NCBI GenBank assembly: GCA_015067025.1
Contig: SVNC01000003.1
Coordinates: 26,383-90,382 of the forward strand
Source: Oscillospiraceae bacterium
GTDB lineage: Bacteria > Bacillota > Clostridia > Oscillospirales > Ruminococcaceae
DNA: 64,000 bases
Direction: 5' to 3'
The position numbers and the translations under genes are program-made. The stretch's first letter is position 1; each line of letters starts with the position of its first letter. Below the pieces are notes generated by a model. The model did not search any database. It saw nothing but the letters and a program-made list of their open reading frames with translations, and was not told the origin of the DNA. This document shows, piece after piece, positions 30,987 through 39,660 of the stretch.

Positions 30987-33160
30987 TATAACTTACCTGC
31001 TCTTTCTGCATTGATAACGCCTGCGACCTTTTCAATTCTCAGGATTATATTCTTAAGCTGTTCCGCGCCGCTGACTTCAACTGTTACTGTAATATTAGCG
31101 TTACCGTTCTTAAGCTTATGGGCGTTTATTTCATAGATCGGCAGACGATTTGCGGCAATAAGAGTGGTAACGTCCGCAATGAGTGCGGTTCTGTCTTCGG
31201 CAATTATATCGATAGTTGCTCTGAAAAAGCTACTCATACTGCCTGCCCACTGGGCTTTTATCCATCTGTCTTTGTTTTCGCTTTCAAGACCGATCGATAC
31301 GTTTTTACAGTCGCATTTGTGAATCTTTACACCGTAGCCTCTTGTGATAAAGCCTATGATCTCATCACCCGGAAGTGGCGTACAACACTGGGCAAAATTT
31401 ACTACACAGTCATCAATGCCGTCAAGGACGACTCCGCCCTTCTGTGCCTTTTTATTATAATGAGAGATCGTTTCTTCAACATCGACGGGCTGAGATGCCT
31501 GCATCAGTTTCTGTTGCTTTATCTGTTCTTCCTTAAGTCTTGTGATAATTTTAGAAAGCTGAACACCGCCGTAACCGATAGCCGCATACAGATCTTCTAC
31601 CGTATTAAGTCTTTGGCGATGGGCTATCTGAAGGAGCAAATCATCATCGTGGGTAAGCCCGTTACGACGAAGCTCCTTCTCAAGAAGGAGAGTACCGCAT
31701 TCGATATTCTCTTCTCTTCTTTCACGCTTGAACCAGGCTCTTATCTTTGCCTTTGCTTCATTGGTTCTTGCAATGTCGCCCCAGTTTCTGTTAGGGCCGT
31801 AGTTTTCGCTGTTCGTGGTTATAATCTCTACGATTTCACCTGTAACAAGCTTATGGTCAAGGGGTACCATTCTGCCGCCGACCTTCGCACCCGTCATATG
31901 GTTTCCGACCTGGGTGTGTATTGCATAGGCAAAGTCGATAATATTTGCACCTACGGGGAGTGTAATAACATCGCCCTTTGGGGTGAATACGTATACGTCA
32001 TCGGGAGCAAGGTCAATTTTGATAGCTTCGGAAAGCTGTTCTACATCGTCTGCTTCCTGCTGTTGTTCAAGTAACTGTCTTATCCAGTCAAAACGCTTTT
32101 CACCGGCTACACTGCCGTTTATACCAGCCTTGTACTTCCAGTGTGCCGCGATACCGTACTGAGCGGTATTGTGCATTTCTACCGTTCTTATCTGCACCTC
32201 AAAGGGTATACCCTCTCTGCCGATAACGGTGGTATGCAAGGACTGATAGCGATTGGGCTTTGGCATTGCGATATAGTCCTTGAAGCGATAAGGCATGGGT
32301 CTGAATATATCGTGGATTATACCAAGTACGTTATAGCACTCGATAACCGACTGTAAAATTACTCTTACCGCATAGATATCGTATATTTCGGAGAAATTCT
32401 TACCCTTTACGTATACCTTTTTATAGATACTGTAGATACTCTTTACTCTGCCTTCGATTATCGGCGGAGGCTGGATATCGGAGATACGGTCGGTAATCAT
32501 TGTCTTGATCTTGTTTATAAATGCATCACGCTCATCCTTATGGAGTGCTAACTGCTCTTCTATATCCTTAAAGCCGAAGGGATCAAGGTAGCGGAGCGAT
32601 AAGTCCTCCATCTCCTCTTTGACGTCACTGATACCGAGTCTGTGAGCTATAGGAGCATAGAAATTCATAGTTTCAAGAGAAGTCTTGCACTGCTTTTCAG
32701 GAGGACGGCTCTCTAAAGTACGCATATTGTGAAGTCTGTCTGCAAGCTTTATAATAATTACACGAAGGTCCTTTGACATAGCGATAAGGATCTTTCTGAT
32801 ATTCTCTGCCTGCTGTTCTTCCCTCGTATTAAGGGGTACCTTACCGATCTTTGTAACGCCGTCTACAAGGCGTGCCACGTCCTCGCCGAACTTTTTCTGA
32901 AGTACGTCAAGTCCTATGTCGGTATCTTCAACCACGTCGTGTAAAAGTGCCGCACAGATAGTATCTGTATCCATGCTGAATTTGTCAACAAGGATATAAG
33001 CAACCGCTACGGGATGGGAAATGTACGGGTCGCCTGAGCTTCTTTTTACGCCTTCGTGAGCCTTGTCAGCAAGCTCATAAGCGGCTTTTATTTTTGGAAT
33101 ATCATAACTTTTATCAAGACTTTCTATCTTTTCTATAAGCATTTCGATTGTGTAAACCAT
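30986..33160 (-). CDS. relA: Bifunctional (p)ppGpp synthetase/hydrolase
   Basis: A 724-residue Rel protein controlling the stringent response. The HD hydrolase domain holds HPVAVAYIL and LLHDVVEDT (about residues 45-75), with ADRLHNMRTLE. The synthetase domain includes YDIYAVRVI and PKPNRYQSLHTTV. The TGS domain has VYVFTPKGDVITLPVGANII followed by DFAYAIHTQVG. A Cys-rich segment (CCTPLPGDEIIGFITRGYG) and a C-terminal ACT domain complete the usual Rel order. Both catalytic halves look intact. AAAGGAGGC precedes the ATG. It sits between recJ (24-base gap) and the MBL gene, an order common in Firmicutes. Confidence 0.96.
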   Translation of the reverse strand: MVYTIEMLIEKIESLDKSYDIPKIKAAYELADKAHEGVKRSSGDPYISHPVAVAYILVDKFSMDTDTICAALLHDVVEDTDIGLDVLQKKFGEDVARLVDGVTKIGKVPLNTREEQQAENIRKILIAMSKDLRVIIIKLADRLHNMRTLESRPPEKQCKTSLETMNFYAPIAHRLGISDVKEEMEDLSLRYLDPFGFKDIEEQLALHKDERDAFINKIKTMITDRISDIQPPPIIEGRVKSIYSIYKKVYVKGKNFSEIYDIYAVRVILQSVIECYNVLGIIHDIFRPMPYRFKDYIAMPKPNRYQSLHTTVIGREGIPFEVQIRTVEMHNTAQYGIAAHWKYKAGINGSVAGEKRFDWIRQLLEQQQEADDVEQLSEAIKIDLAPDDVYVFTPKGDVITLPVGANIIDFAYAIHTQVGNHMTGAKVGGRMVPLDHKLVTGEIVEIITTNSENYGPNRNWGDIARTNEAKAKIRAWFKRERREENIECGTLLLEKELRRNGLTHDDDLLLQIAHRQRLNTVEDLYAAIGYGGVQLSKIITRLKEEQIKQQKLMQASQPVDVEETISHYNKKAQKGGVVLDGIDDCVVNFAQCCTPLPGDEIIGFITRGYGVKIHKCDCKNVSIGLESENKDRWIKAQWAGSMSSFFRATIDIIAEDRTALIADVTTLIAANRLPIYEINAHKLKNGNANITVTVEVSGAEQLKNIILRIEKVAGVINAERAGKL

Positions 33161-33184
33161 ATAAAAGCCTCCTTTTCTTTCAGT

Positions 33185-35206
33185 TTAATCGGTGCAGGAT
33201 TTCTTTATCTTTTTAACCACAGCACTTTGTTCGGGAGCTATCTTCTTATCTCCCTTTATAAAGTTCATTCTGCCATTCACTCTGTCCAGCTCCAGATAGC
33301 CGAATTCAGAAAATATATGCAGACACATCATAAACAGACAATAATTTACTCCCTTTGATAGTGCCATCTGCACTGCACTGTTTATATCGTTTGTTTTTCT
33401 TATAATATCAAAGGGTATCTTCATATTCTGAGGTGTTGGAACGATGCGGTCGTAAAGCTTTTTATCCACTTTTTCGCCTCGTAAGATCTTTTCATAGATG
33501 TTTTTTGCCGCTAAATACTTATCCTGACTGAAATCAGATAGTCTTATATCCTTTACTCTGACGCTTACGTTCTTTGTGTTATTATATTCATTCACCTCTA
33601 AATTTGCAAGCACATCCACTTTATCACCGATAAAGTAAGCAAATTTATCGTAGGAAAGCGTAAAGCATAAGAATTTAAGCTGTTTTCCCTTATATTCCGC
33701 TGTAAATGAAGTGTACTTACCATCCTTTAAAGGTCTTGATGAAGTGATAACGCACTCTTTCATAAGGAATAAGGGTGCAGTATTCTGTTCGCCAAAGGGC
33801 TGCATATACTGAAGGTTTTCTATCTCGCTTATTGAAATATGCTCTGCATCAGGTTCAATATCAGCTTCAATAGTCATTGCAGGCATTGATGGAAATTTTT
33901 CCGCCGCATATATGTACATTCTCTGTCTGAATTCTTCAATGAATTCTTTTTTTATCGAAAAACCTGCCGCCTTTACGTGACCGCCGAATTTTGTCAGCAG
34001 TTCACTACAGCTTTCAAGAGCTGAGTAAATGGAAAAGCCCTCTACACTTCTTGCTGAGCCTCTCGCTTCATTACCTTCAATACCGATAACTATGCAGGGC
34101 TTTTCATAAAGCTCTAAAAGTCTTGCACTGACGATGCCGATTATTCCGCGATTCCAGCCTTCGCCGCAGACTATAAGCACTCGTTCGTTGAAAATACGTG
34201 GATTTTCCTGAAGGCTCGCTATCGCCTTTTCGAGTATATCATTTTCCGTTGTCTTGCGGCTTGTGTTAAGGTCACAAAGCTGTGTTGCAAGCATGTCAGC
34301 GGTTTTTCTGTTCTGGGCAAGTAAAAGCTGTGCCGCCACATCAGGACTGCCATATCTGCCTGCCGCATTTATTCTCGGACAAAGCCCGAAAGCGATACCT
34401 GTAGAAGTCATATCCTCAGGGTCAAGTCCTGCCGCTGATATAAGGGATAAAAGTCCCTCGTTCTCACTGTACTGCATTTCGGAAAGTCCTCTGCGGACGA
34501 TTATTCTGTTTTCGCCTGTAAGGGGTACAACGTCTCCTATTGTGCCTATTGCCGCTAAATCAGCATATTGTTCAAGCATACCATCTATGTCCTGCTCCAT
34601 TGCCATAATAAGCTTCAATGCTACTGCACAACCTGCAAGGTGCTTATAGGACGAAAAATCATCCTGTCTGTGAGGGTCAACGACTGCTTCTGCCTGCGGC
34701 AGTTCCTCAGGCGGCTGATGATGGTCGGTGACAACAAGCTTCATACCCAGTTCGTATATAAGCTTTGCTTCTTCTACCGCAGAAACGCCGTTATCCACAG
34801 TTATAATAAGGCTTGTACCTCTGTCTGCAAGCTTTCTTACGCTATCACAGCTAAGCCCGTAGCCTTCGTCACGGGATGGAATATACCAGTCCACGTCTGC
34901 ACCGAGTGCGTCAAGATAGCTGTAAAGCATCACTGTAGCGGTAACGCCGTCACAGTCGTAGTCACCGTATACCGTTATTTTTTCTTCATTCTGTATAGCT
35001 TCGTCTATAGCTTCTACCGCCTTGTCCATATCCTTTATAAGAAAAGGATCAGAAAGCGTATCGCCGTTAAAATATTCCTGTGCCATAGCTGACGTCTGTA
35101 TACCACGGGACACCAGCAGGTCGCAGATAACAGCAGGAAGCTTTGTTTCCAGCATAAGGCGGTTTGATATTTGTTTGTCTATGCTTTTTACAAGCCACTT
35201 TTTCAT
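33185..35206 (-). CDS. recJ: Single-stranded-DNA exonuclease RecJ
   Basis: A 673-residue DHH-family 5'-3' exonuclease for recombination and repair. Motifs: VYGDYDCDGVTATVML (motif I), VTDHHQPPEELPQAEAVVDP (the DHH motif), GRYGSPDVAAQLL and the DHHA1 domain with EGFSIYSALESC and FGGHVKAAGFSI. The OB-fold (LQYMQPFGEQNTAPLFLM) follows. The C-terminal 130 residues resemble the extension seen in many Firmicute RecJ proteins. Length is normal for the clade. It is co-directional with hslO (35-base gap) and relA. Confidence 0.95.
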   Translation of the reverse strand: MKKWLVKSIDKQISNRLMLETKLPAVICDLLVSRGIQTSAMAQEYFNGDTLSDPFLIKDMDKAVEAIDEAIQNEEKITVYGDYDCDGVTATVMLYSYLDALGADVDWYIPSRDEGYGLSCDSVRKLADRGTSLIITVDNGVSAVEEAKLIYELGMKLVVTDHHQPPEELPQAEAVVDPHRQDDFSSYKHLAGCAVALKLIMAMEQDIDGMLEQYADLAAIGTIGDVVPLTGENRIIVRRGLSEMQYSENEGLLSLISAAGLDPEDMTSTGIAFGLCPRINAAGRYGSPDVAAQLLLAQNRKTADMLATQLCDLNTSRKTTENDILEKAIASLQENPRIFNERVLIVCGEGWNRGIIGIVSARLLELYEKPCIVIGIEGNEARGSARSVEGFSIYSALESCSELLTKFGGHVKAAGFSIKKEFIEEFRQRMYIYAAEKFPSMPAMTIEADIEPDAEHISISEIENLQYMQPFGEQNTAPLFLMKECVITSSRPLKDGKYTSFTAEYKGKQLKFLCFTLSYDKFAYFIGDKVDVLANLEVNEYNNTKNVSVRVKDIRLSDFSQDKYLAAKNIYEKILRGEKVDKKLYDRIVPTPQNMKIPFDIIRKTNDINSAVQMALSKGVNYCLFMMCLHIFSEFGYLELDRVNGRMNFIKGDKKIAPEQSAVVKKIKKSCTD

Positions 35207-35241
35207 ATTCTATCCACGCTTTCAATGATCCTTAATAGAAA

Positions 35242-36120
35242 TTATATCTGACTGATAAGCTCCTTAAGCTCTTCTCTTGTAAACTTATATTTCTTGTCGC
35301 AGAAATGACAGCATACCTCTGTTTCAGGATCTTCCTCTGCAAGCTTTGTAAGCTCTTCCTTACCGAGTGCAACAAGCACCTTTTCGGTTCTTTCTCTTGA
35401 ACAGTCACATCCGTAAACTGCGTCCCAGCTGTCAAGTATCTCGCCACCAAGTCCCTTGAGTCCTTTAAGGGCAATCTCATCAGGCGTCATACCATCTTCA
35501 AGCATAGTAGTCACCGATTGCATATCCTTGATGTTTTCTTCAATAAAATCTATAGCAGCCTCATTTACGGGAGGTACAAGCTGAATTATATATCCGCCTG
35601 CTCTTTTAATGGTAAGGTCGGTATCCACAAGTACGCCTAAAGCACATACTGTAGGTATCTGCTCACTTACTGCATAATACTGGGTTATATCAAAGGCGAT
35701 CTCACCGCTTACTATCGGTATCTGTCCCATATAAGGCTCTTTAAGACCAAGGTCCTTTATTACCGCTAAGTAACCGTCTCTGCCGACGATGCCACCCACA
35801 TTCAGCTTGCCGTTAGCTTCGTTCAAGGGCAGGTCTGCAAAGGGGTTATCCATACAGCATTTTACGTTGCCCCAGCAGTCTGAAACTGTGGTTATTGTAC
35901 CGATACTGCCTCCGCCGTTTATTCTGAGCGTCAGTCTGTCGCCCTCGTTTTTCATAAGTGCACCCATCATACAAGCCGCAGTCGCGAGTCTTCCCGCCGC
36001 CGCTGAGGCTGTAGCTGACGTGCCGTGTATTCTGTGTAATTCGTTTACTATATCAGTTGTATCTATAGCTGTACATAAAGCACTTCCGTCATCGGATAAT
36101 GCTCTTACTATTCTTCCCAT
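35242..36120 (-). CDS. hslO: Redox-regulated chaperone Hsp33
   Basis: A 292-residue Hsp33. The N-terminal substrate-binding domain includes GRIVRALSDDGSALCTAIDT, and GIVGRDGYLAVIKDLG is a typical internal motif. The redox switch is the zinc site YGCDCSRERTEK plus CCHFCDKKY near residues 235 and 269, i.e. CxC and CxxC. On oxidation zinc is released and the holdase is active. AAGGGTAGT precedes the ATG. It lies 15 bases after the methyltransferase gene and upstream of recJ. Confidence 0.95.
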   Translation of the reverse strand: MGRIVRALSDDGSALCTAIDTTDIVNELHRIHGTSATASAAAGRLATAACMMGALMKNEGDRLTLRINGGGSIGTITTVSDCWGNVKCCMDNPFADLPLNEANGKLNVGGIVGRDGYLAVIKDLGLKEPYMGQIPIVSGEIAFDITQYYAVSEQIPTVCALGVLVDTDLTIKRAGGYIIQLVPPVNEAAIDFIEENIKDMQSVTTMLEDGMTPDEIALKGLKGLGGEILDSWDAVYGCDCSRERTEKVLVALGKEELTKLAEEDPETEVCCHFCDKKYKFTREELKELISQI

Positions 36121-36135
36121 ATTACTACCCTTCTT

Positions 36136-36882
36136 TTATTTTCTCTTTCTGCAACAAAAAAGCACCTTTTCGCTGTTTTCATCGCCCTTTTTTTCTGTCA
36201 GATATTCGTATCTGTCCATAACCTCAAAACCTGACTGTAATAAAAGCTCCTCTATTTCTGACAAAGGAAGAGCTATCTCTGAAAAATCCTCTGCAAAACG
36301 GATATAGCTTCCGTCCTCCTGCTCGGTAAAGATATCAAGACAGATATCCACTCTGTCCTGTTCTTCTTCTGATGTGTAATAGTTCTGCCATACACAGTAG
36401 ACCTTTTCAACATCATAGACGTAAGTGTTATCCGAAAGTATCTCTCTGTGCTTTTTTACAGTATTCATGTCAAACAAAAAAAGTCCGTCAGGATCTGTAA
36501 AAAGCGAAACGGATTTAAAACAATCAAGTATATCTTCCTTGCTGTCAAGGTGATTTATGCTGTCCAGTACGCATATAGTAGTATCTATCGTACCGTACAT
36601 ATCGAGATTACACATATCCTGACATAAATACTCTATGCCGTCGTGATCTTTTTCCTTAGCAACGGACAGCATATCGACGCTTAGATCAACACCGATAACG
36701 TCGTAGCCAAGCTTTTTCATCTCACGGCTGACGCTGCCTGTACCGCAGGCTAAATCAAGTAATATCCCACGCTTACCGCCGTGGGATATATTAACTCTGT
36801 CATAATATGTTGCAAGCTCTTTATAGTCTATATTTTCAGTAAGTGCGTCATAAACCGACGCAAACTGTCCATATGCCGCCAT
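36136..36882 (-). CDS. Class I SAM-dependent methyltransferase
   Basis: A 248-residue Rossmann methyltransferase: LLDLACGTGSVSREMKKLGY (SAM motif I), VIGVDLSVDMLSVAKEK (motif II) and TTICVLDSINHLDSKED (motif IV). It resembles the YqeM-like small-molecule methyltransferase group; the substrate is unknown. The ATG overlaps the yerC stop by one base (TAATG), so translation is coupled. It precedes hslO by 15 bases. Confidence 0.85.
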   Translation of the reverse strand: MAAYGQFASVYDALTENIDYKELATYYDRVNISHGGKRGILLDLACGTGSVSREMKKLGYDVIGVDLSVDMLSVAKEKDHDGIEYLCQDMCNLDMYGTIDTTICVLDSINHLDSKEDILDCFKSVSLFTDPDGLFLFDMNTVKKHREILSDNTYVYDVEKVYCVWQNYYTSEEEQDRVDICLDIFTEQEDGSYIRFAEDFSEIALPLSEIEELLLQSGFEVMDRYEYLTEKKGDENSEKVLFCCRKRK

Positions 36883-37175
36883 TATTCTTCTTCCTTCATT
36901 CTGTCGAAGACGATGGAATATCCGTCGTTGCCACCCTGAAGCGAGCGGTTTACACGGCTTATCGTTGCGGTGCTTGCACCTGTGATATCAACAATATCGC
37001 TGTATACGTTGCCGTTTATTAAAAGCTTTGCAACGTGTAATCTCTGTGCCATTGACTCAAGCTCTCTTATCGTGCAGAGATCCTCAAAAAAGTCATAACA
37101 TTCTTCCACAGTCTGAAGCTGTAATATAGCCTTGAAAAGCTCGTCCTTATCCTTTGAAATAAGCTTTGTATTCAT
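36882..37175 (-). CDS. TrpR-like regulator, YerC/YecD family
   Basis: A 97-residue DNA-binding protein. The pattern DELFKAILQLQTVEECYDFF, then EDLCTIRELESMAQRLHVAK and a helix-turn-helix DITGASTATISRVNRSLQ matches the TrpR-homologue YerC family of Firmicutes. These are distinct from true tryptophan repressors; targets are mostly unknown. It is first in a run of six co-directional genes down to the MBL hydrolase and has a clear promoter. Confidence 0.9.
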   Translation of the reverse strand: MNTKLISKDKDELFKAILQLQTVEECYDFFEDLCTIRELESMAQRLHVAKLLINGNVYSDIVDITGASTATISRVNRSLQGGNDGYSIVFDRMKEEE

Positions 37176-37228
37176 AGTGTGTTTCCTTTCGTGAAAAACA
37201 TTTTATGATTAAGGTTATTGCTATATCT

Positions 37229-37257
37229 ATTTTACCACTCTAAAGTATAAAAGTCAA
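37229..37257 (-). promoter_or_regulatory. Promoter of the yerC-MT-hslO-recJ-relA-MBL operon
   Basis: Minus strand TTGACT (37252-37257), 17-base spacer, TAAAAT (37229-37234). Leader of about 47 bases. Confidence 0.78.
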
Positions 37258-37322
37258 GCATATTTGGTTAAATTGAGGTAATTTCAGAAATCCCGACACT
37301 ATATGTAGCTTTTCCGAAAAAA

Positions 37323-37763
37323 TTATTCCTTTACCGCCTTGTTATCGTTAAAGATATCAAATACTCTTTTGTGGGTCTTACTTACTCTTATAGGCTTTAA
37401 ATCGGGAGTTACAAAAAAGTGTCTTGTCTTACCCACAGCCTTTAGCTGACCATTCTCCTTGCCCGTTACCGTATAGGTGATAGTCATTTTAAAGCCGTTG
37501 AACTCTGTAATTTCAAGGTCGATAAGTACGGTTTCATCAAATCTTACTGCGTTCTTATACTCACATTCTGCGGATAAAACGGGTATCATAACACCGTCGG
37601 CTTCCATTTCGGAATAGGGATAGCCGGCTTTTTCAAGAAAATATATTCTTGATTCTTCAAACCAGCGGATATAATTCGAATGGTGTATTATACCCATTCT
37701 GTCGGTTTCGTAATAATGAGCGGTACGCTCGTAGGGTGGTATCTTGCTTTTAACTTCAGACAT
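37323..37763 (-). CDS. Acyl-CoA thioesterase, YbgC/4HBT family
   Basis: A 146-residue hot-dog-fold thioesterase. HYYETDRMGIIHHSNYIRWF carries the catalytic Asp of the YbgC/4-hydroxybenzoyl-CoA type in its usual N-terminal position. FEESRIYFLEKAGYPY and ECEYKNAVRFDETVLIDLEI are the standard downstream segments. It would hydrolyse short acyl-CoA or acyl-ACP. Its start overlaps the NUDIX gene end by 8 bases. Confidence 0.9.
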   Translation of the reverse strand: MSEVKSKIPPYERTAHYYETDRMGIIHHSNYIRWFEESRIYFLEKAGYPYSEMEADGVMIPVLSAECEYKNAVRFDETVLIDLEITEFNGFKMTITYTVTGKENGQLKAVGKTRHFFVTPDLKPIRVSKTHKRVFDIFNDNKAVKE

Positions 37764-38271
37764 TTTTTCTTCCCTCCGTTTTCAGTATGTCAAGTAACAA
37801 TTCTTTTCCTATAGAAGTATTCTTAAGCTTTTCAAGTGCCGTGTCCTTATCAAACCAGTGAGCCTCGATAAGCTCGCCCGAGATGTTGAAATCCGTCTGG
37901 CTTACGTCCGCACAGAAGCCTAACATAAGCATCTTTTTCTTCTCGTAAACATAGGAGGATATAAAGGTTACCTTTTCTGCACCAAAGCCCAGTTCTTCCT
38001 TTATCTCGCGGACAGTTGCCGCCTCTGCACTTTCACATACACCGATGTAACCTGAAACACAGATGAACTTTTCGGTATTTGTTTCGCTGTCATCATTTTT
38101 CTGACGGATAAGGGCATATTTATCACCGCATCTTGCGATGGCGATTATACAGGTGTAGAAGGTATCGAAAAAGGGGCGGTTACAGTCATCACACCAGGGG
38201 ACGTTCTTTTCATCTCCTAAATCACGGTGGGATAAAAGCTTTCCGCAATCGGGACAATAGGTAAATCTCAT
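37756..38271 (-). CDS. NUDIX hydrolase with N-terminal zinc ribbon
   Basis: A 171-residue protein. CPDCGKLLSHRD and CDDCNRPFF form a four-cysteine zinc ribbon at residues about 5-35, as in NADH pyrophosphatases (NudC). The NUDIX box GYIGVCESAEAATVREIKEE-LG is complete in G-x5-E-x7-RE-U-x-EE-x-GU. It would hydrolyse a nucleoside diphosphate-X compound. The start at 38271 is preferred because AAAGGAAATAAA precedes that ATG; a longer frame upstream lacks a site. Probably co-transcribed with galE (79-base gap). Confidence 0.88.
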   Translation of the reverse strand: MRFTYCPDCGKLLSHRDLGDEKNVPWCDDCNRPFFDTFYTCIIAIARCGDKYALIRQKNDDSETNTEKFICVSGYIGVCESAEAATVREIKEELGFGAEKVTFISSYVYEKKKMLMLGFCADVSQTDFNISGELIEAHWFDKDTALEKLKNTSIGKELLLDILKTEGRKNV

Positions 38272-38323
38272 TTTATTTCCTTTCTTTTTTGCTCTAAAAA
38301 ACATATCTGGCCGAATTAATAAC

Positions 38324-38342
38324 GGGCGACCAAAGGTCGCCC
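38324..38342. repeat. GGGCGACC palindrome
   Basis: GGGCGACC AAA GGTCGCCC followed by CTAC, between galE and the NUDIX gene. The same core occurs in the terminator at 224-248, and GTAGGGG-plus-hairpin phrases occur inside the 3063-4154 element. It may weaken read-through but lacks a T-run. Confidence 0.6.
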
Positions 38343-38350
38343 CTACATTT

Positions 38351-39349
38351 TTATGAGTTATTCTTTATATAATTCCAGCTGTCACGGCACATCTGCTCGA
38401 TGCCTCTTTCAGCACTCCAGTCAAGCTTCTTTTTAGCAAGAGCAGGATTTGAATAGCATTCTGCCGCATCACCCGGGCGTCTTGCCGCAATTACATAGGG
38501 AATTTTTACGCCGTTTACCTTTTCAAAGGCGTTGATTATATCAAGAACGGAATATCCCTTACCTGTACCGAGGTTGTAAGCAGGACAGCCTGTTTCTTTT
38601 CTTACAGACTTTATCGCCGCTACGTGACCTAAGGCTAAATCTACTACGTGGATATAGTCACGCACGCAGGTACCGTCAGGTGTGGGATAGTCGTTACCGA
38701 ATACGCTGAGTGTTGCCATCTTGCCTGATGCCGCACGGAGAATAAGAGGCATAAGATTATTGGGAATACCGTTGGGATCTTCGCCGATCTTGCCGCTTTC
38801 GTGAGCACCGATGGGGTTAAAATATCTGAGTAATGCGATACTCCATTCGTTATCAGACGCATAAAGCTCTCTGCACATATTTTCAATGATAAGCTTTGTG
38901 CTGCCGTAGGGATTGATAGCGGAAAGCTTCATCTTTTCCGTTACGGGAACCTTTGCAGGAATTCCGTAAACCGTTGCACTGGAGCTGAATACAAGCTTCT
39001 TACAGCCATACTTCTGCATAGTTTTAAGAAGTGCTATTGTTGACTGAAGGTTATTTTCATAGTACATTACAGGCTTTAAACAGCTTTCGCCTACTGCCTT
39101 GTAGCCTGCAAAGTGAATAACCTCTGTAATGAAGTTTTCAGCAAAAATTCTGTCAAGTGCCGCTTCGTCACAGCAATCATTTTCATAAAAGGCAAAATCT
39201 CTGCCTGTTATCTCTTTTATAAGCTCTATTGCTCTGGGCTTTGAATTATAGAAGTTATCAATTACTACTATATCCTCACCTGCATTTAAAAGCTCTATAC
39301 ACGTATGAGAGCCGATATATCCTGCGCCACCTGTTACAAGTACTGCCAT
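38351..39349 (-). CDS. galE: UDP-glucose 4-epimerase
   Basis: A 332-residue short-chain dehydrogenase-type epimerase that interconverts UDP-glucose and UDP-galactose with bound NAD. VTGGAGYIGSHTCIELL is the NAD motif; VFSSSATVYG supplies the catalytic Ser, and NPYGSTKLIIE the Tyr-x-x-x-Lys pair. RPGDAAECYSNP is the conserved C-terminal motif. Length is normal. It has its own consensus promoter and a 5' leader of about 120 bases with a stable hairpin. Confidence 0.96.
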   Translation of the reverse strand: MAVLVTGGAGYIGSHTCIELLNAGEDIVVIDNFYNSKPRAIELIKEITGRDFAFYENDCCDEAALDRIFAENFITEVIHFAGYKAVGESCLKPVMYYENNLQSTIALLKTMQKYGCKKLVFSSSATVYGIPAKVPVTEKMKLSAINPYGSTKLIIENMCRELYASDNEWSIALLRYFNPIGAHESGKIGEDPNGIPNNLMPLILRAASGKMATLSVFGNDYPTPDGTCVRDYIHVVDLALGHVAAIKSVRKETGCPAYNLGTGKGYSVLDIINAFEKVNGVKIPYVIAARRPGDAAECYSNPALAKKKLDWSAERGIEQMCRDSWNYIKNNS

Positions 39350-39432
39350 TTCTTTTTTCCTTTCTTTAAAAAAAGTGTAATTTTAAAAATATTTAAAAAG
39401 TTTTCGGAATATAATATAAATTTTCCAGTCTT

Positions 39433-39457
39433 ATATGAGGAGATACTCTCCTCATAT
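39433..39457 (-). promoter_or_regulatory. Hairpin in the galE leader
   Basis: 11-bp perfect stem ATATGAGGAGA/TCTCCTCATAT with a 3-base loop, about 12 bases after the predicted transcription start. There is no following T-run, so it is probably a stability element or regulator site. Confidence 0.55.
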
Positions 39458-39475
39458 TCTTTATGTTCAACATTT

Positions 39476-39504
39476 ATTATATAACTTCAGCGATTTATTG
39501 TCAA
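39476..39504 (-). promoter_or_regulatory. Promoter for galE
   Basis: Minus strand TTGACA (39499-39504), 17-base spacer, TATAAT (39476-39481), both perfect consensus. Confidence 0.85.
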
Positions 39505-39574
39505 TAATTTTTTATTTTTCCAACAGACAAGGTGAGTTTAAACAGTATCTGAGTTCTTATTCAGTTTATGAAAT

Positions 39575-39603
39575 TTGACAAAAACAGCTATTCATGGTAT
39601 ACT
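39575..39603 (+). promoter_or_regulatory. Promoter of the zinc-ribbon membrane protein cluster
   Basis: TTGACA (39575-39580), 17-base spacer, TATACT (39598-39603). It lies 58 bases before the first gene of seven co-directional genes. Confidence 0.82.
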
Positions 39604-39660
39604 TATAATGTATAATTATACACAAAACAAAAAACAACCATTCATTTCAAGGAGGTAAAT

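Noticed and set aside
31118..32074. 318-codon plus-strand frame
   Set aside because: It is the antisense of the relA gene. It has a Cys- and Tyr-rich composition with no ribosome site or family motif, while relA carries all its motifs on the other strand.
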